Shown here piece by piece: positions 5,823-7,023 of a stretch of DNA of 7,023 bases. Every line of letters begins with the position of its first letter. The first letter of the stretch is position 1. Made by a program: the position numbers and the translations under genes. This stretch comes from Spirochaetia bacterium. GTDB lineage: Bacteria > Spirochaetota > Spirochaetia > Treponematales > Treponemataceae. Under the pieces are notes generated by a model. It made no database searches, was not told where the DNA came from, and saw only the letters and a list, made by a program, of their open reading frames with translations. Location of the stretch: the NCBI GenBank assembly GCA_900770075.1, contig CAAGIZ010000024.1:1-7023 (forward strand), given 5' to 3'.

Positions 5823-6839
5823 TTACAGCAGGCGGATTTTTAATCCGATTTTTGCCTTAATGTTTTTTAAGGAAGAAGAACTGTCCTGTCCGCAATCTAT
5901 GTATTCCCCCTGATAAACATCCTGAAAATAATCTGAGTAAAGGTCTCCCCGGTCTGTCTTAAAGTTAAAGGCGGTTTCAAAACCTGCAGTAAGGAAAAAA
6001 CTTTTGCAAAGCCTTAACTGTGCTTCAACTTCCATCCTTGCATTGCTAAAATACGACAGCTGCCTCTGGCGGTAGTGCTTTTTGTACATGAGTTTTGTTG
6101 AACTGTCCTGGGCAAAATGGGTGTCCACGGAATAAAGGTAAGTTACGGGAGAAATCATTGCACAAAACAGGAATTCAAGATTTTCGGAGGGTGTAAAGGT
6201 CAGTTTTAACCCTGCCCAGGAATAAAAGGAGTGCCTTAAATAGTCAATTTCTGCCAGCATTTGGGTTTTGCCGGTTTCCGGGTTGTACCAGGGGTAGTGC
6301 TTTGAAGAACTGTCGTGCCACCAGTGGCGGCAGTCCTGACTGTACCAGCCTTCAGCACCTTTTTTTCTGTAAAACGAGTCGCAGGCGTACCGGGCAGTTA
6401 CCACAGGAGACAGGGTAAAGCCTGTGCCGGAGAAAAAGTCATAAAACAGGGAGATTTCTGCCGAGCGGTAGTCCATTGCATAGTTTGTACCGGCGGAATA
6501 TGTGGTCTTCATGGAATAGTCGTCGGGGTTAAGCCAGTCAGAATCCCTCATCTGCCCGGATTTTGAATTTTGAGGGGCAGTTTCCAGATTCAGATTGAGG
6601 TTGAGGCTGCTGCATTTAAAGTCGAGACTGGCACCATAGACAAAGATTTTTCTTTCCCATTCAAGAAGGCTTATTTTTTTGTCTTTCGGAAGGCTTCTGT
6701 AAATCGTTTCTTCCAGAATTCCGCTGGTAAAGCCTGCGTAAGGTTCAAGGCTCAGGGAGAGCTTTTTTTGTTTTTCTGCCGTCAGCAAAAAGCCTGCTGC
6801 AAAAAGGACGGCCGCTAGATTTTTTCGTAAAAAATTCAT
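5823..6839 (-). CDS. Omptin-like outer-membrane aspartyl protease (OmpT/Pla family)
   Basis: The protein has 338 aa. Residues 1-21 are a signal peptide (MNFLRKN, then a hydrophobic LAAVLFAAGFLLTA). The remainder alternates hydrophobic and polar residues like a beta-barrel and ends in KIGLKIRLL, a plausible final strand. Omptin landmarks occur in order: GILEETIY (40-47, like OmpT KERVY), KISLLEW (55-61, like KVSQLDW), GQMRDSDWLN (95-104, like GNMVDQDWMD) and VDTH (238-241, like NDEH). These place the catalytic residues at D99, D101, D239 and H241 (OmpT D83, D85, D210, H212). E44 matches the pocket residue E27, but the OmpT D208 position is S237. The length exceeds OmpT by about 20 residues, mostly in a Trp/Tyr/His-rich outer loop near 155-190. 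Six cysteines are present. It would act at the cell surface. The hit rests on motif recognition; overall identity is low, so a proteolytically inactive barrel remains possible. Confidence 0.8.
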   Translation of the reverse strand: MNFLRKNLAAVLFAAGFLLTAEKQKKLSLSLEPYAGFTSGILEETIYRSLPKDKKISLLEWERKIFVYGASLDFKCSSLNLNLNLETAPQNSKSGQMRDSDWLNPDDYSMKTTYSAGTNYAMDYRSAEISLFYDFFSGTGFTLSPVVTARYACDSFYRKKGAEGWYSQDCRHWWHDSSSKHYPWYNPETGKTQMLAEIDYLRHSFYSWAGLKLTFTPSENLEFLFCAMISPVTYLYSVDTHFAQDSSTKLMYKKHYRQRQLSYFSNARMEVEAQLRLCKSFFLTAGFETAFNFKTDRGDLYSDYFQDVYQGEYIDCGQDSSSSLKNIKAKIGLKIRLL

Positions 6840-6840
6840 A

Positions 6841-6878
6841 GTTTTACAGCAGTATAACCCGAAAGGCTCCTGTAAAAC
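6841..6878 (-). promoter_or_regulatory. 9-bp inverted repeat around a -10-like hexamer at the omptin start
   Basis: gttttacag (6841-6849) and ctgtaaaac (6870-6878) are perfect inverted repeats separated by 20 bp, and the near arm ends 1 bp before the start codon. Between them lies TATACT (6851-6856, minus strand), a fair -10 without a recognisable -35. It is either an operator for a dimeric regulator or, if transcription begins further up, an RNA hairpin next to the start codon. No Shine-Dalgarno sequence is properly spaced; the nearest is AGGAG, about 30 nt upstream. Confidence 0.45.
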
Positions 6879-6913
6879 ACCCCGTCTGCAAGTTGAATTT
6901 CTCTTTTAAAATT

Positions 6914-6919
6914 ATTATA
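6914..6919 (-). promoter_or_regulatory. Alternative -10 hexamer TATAAT for the omptin-like gene
   Basis: A perfect TATAAT on the minus strand would start transcription near 6907 and give a leader of about 67 nt carrying the inverted repeat. No -35 is evident 16-18 bp upstream and the area is AT-rich, so this could be chance. Confidence 0.3.
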
Positions 6920-6941
6920 TTTTTCTCATAGATAGAAAAGG

Positions 6942-6983
6942 GCACCTCGAAAAACTCGTCTTTGCCGATTTTTTTCGAGGTGC
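6942..6983. repeat. 13-bp perfect palindrome, copy of a dispersed repeat
   Basis: gcacctcgaaaaa (6942-6954) and tttttcgaggtgc (6971-6983) are perfect reverse complements around a 16-nt loop. A diverged copy of 6953-6986 lies at 1997-2030, so it belongs to a dispersed family. On the minus strand the stem is followed by ccctttt, so it might also serve as a weak terminator for a gene beyond the right edge. Confidence 0.7.
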
Positions 6984-6989
6984 TGGCGA

Positions 6990-7022
6990 GTTCTAAGTCG
7001 CTTTAATATCGCAACTTAGAAC
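6990..7022. repeat. 12-bp near-perfect palindrome at the window edge
   Basis: gttctaagtcgc (6990-7001) pairs with gcaacttagaac (7011-7022) with one mismatch and a 9-nt loop. It follows the previous palindrome after only 6 bp, so the two probably form one compound element that may extend past the window. No gene is seen from 6840 to the end. Confidence 0.7.
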
Positions 7023-7023
7023 A

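Overview
The window looks like a chromosomal stretch from a diderm bacterium, most likely a spirochaete of the genus Treponema. This is an inference from three things: the mix of families, with an HD-GYP/HPt pair, a free-standing four-domain S1 protein and an omptin-type outer-membrane barrel; the frequent TTG starts; and gene gaps packed with GC-rich or palindromic repeats. No rRNA, tRNA, CRISPR array or transposase gene is visible.

Layout. 1-290: a repeat region with two full copies of a ~104-bp hairpin-dense unit and a GC-rich tail. 369-1978 (+): a promoter, a response regulator with an HD-GYP domain (cyclic-di-GMP phosphodiesterase type), then a stand-alone HPt phosphotransfer protein. 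1979-2041: a short convergent gap holding a diverged copy of a repeat that also lies near the right edge. 2042-4554 (-): a probable two-gene operon, with the S1-domain RNA-binding protein first and a long RluA-type pseudouridine synthase starting 2 nt after its stop. It is driven by a good sigma-70-like promoter at 4616-4644. 4655-4831: a minisatellite of about nine ~19-bp half-units between the S1 promoter and the nudC stop. 4851-5633 (-): nudC, NADH pyrophosphatase, possibly on a leaderless mRNA. 5700-5811: a GC-rich island sharing a core with the tail of the first repeat region. 5823-6839 (-): an omptin-like outer-membrane protease with a signal peptide. 6840-7023: a 9-bp inverted repeat beside the omptin start codon and two larger palindromes.

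Functionally there are three modules. The first is signalling (HPt to receiver to cyclic-di-GMP hydrolysis). The second is RNA biology: S1 RNA binding, pseudouridylation, and NudC, which besides cleaving NAD(H) is known to remove NAD caps from RNA. The third is a cell-surface protease with the omptin catalytic residues in place but a changed specificity pocket.

The most unusual content is the omptin variant, the three different kinds of intergenic repeat, and the conserved but unexplained cysteine-containing N-terminal half of the pseudouridine synthase. I did not find a clear multi-gene novel defence or mobile system.
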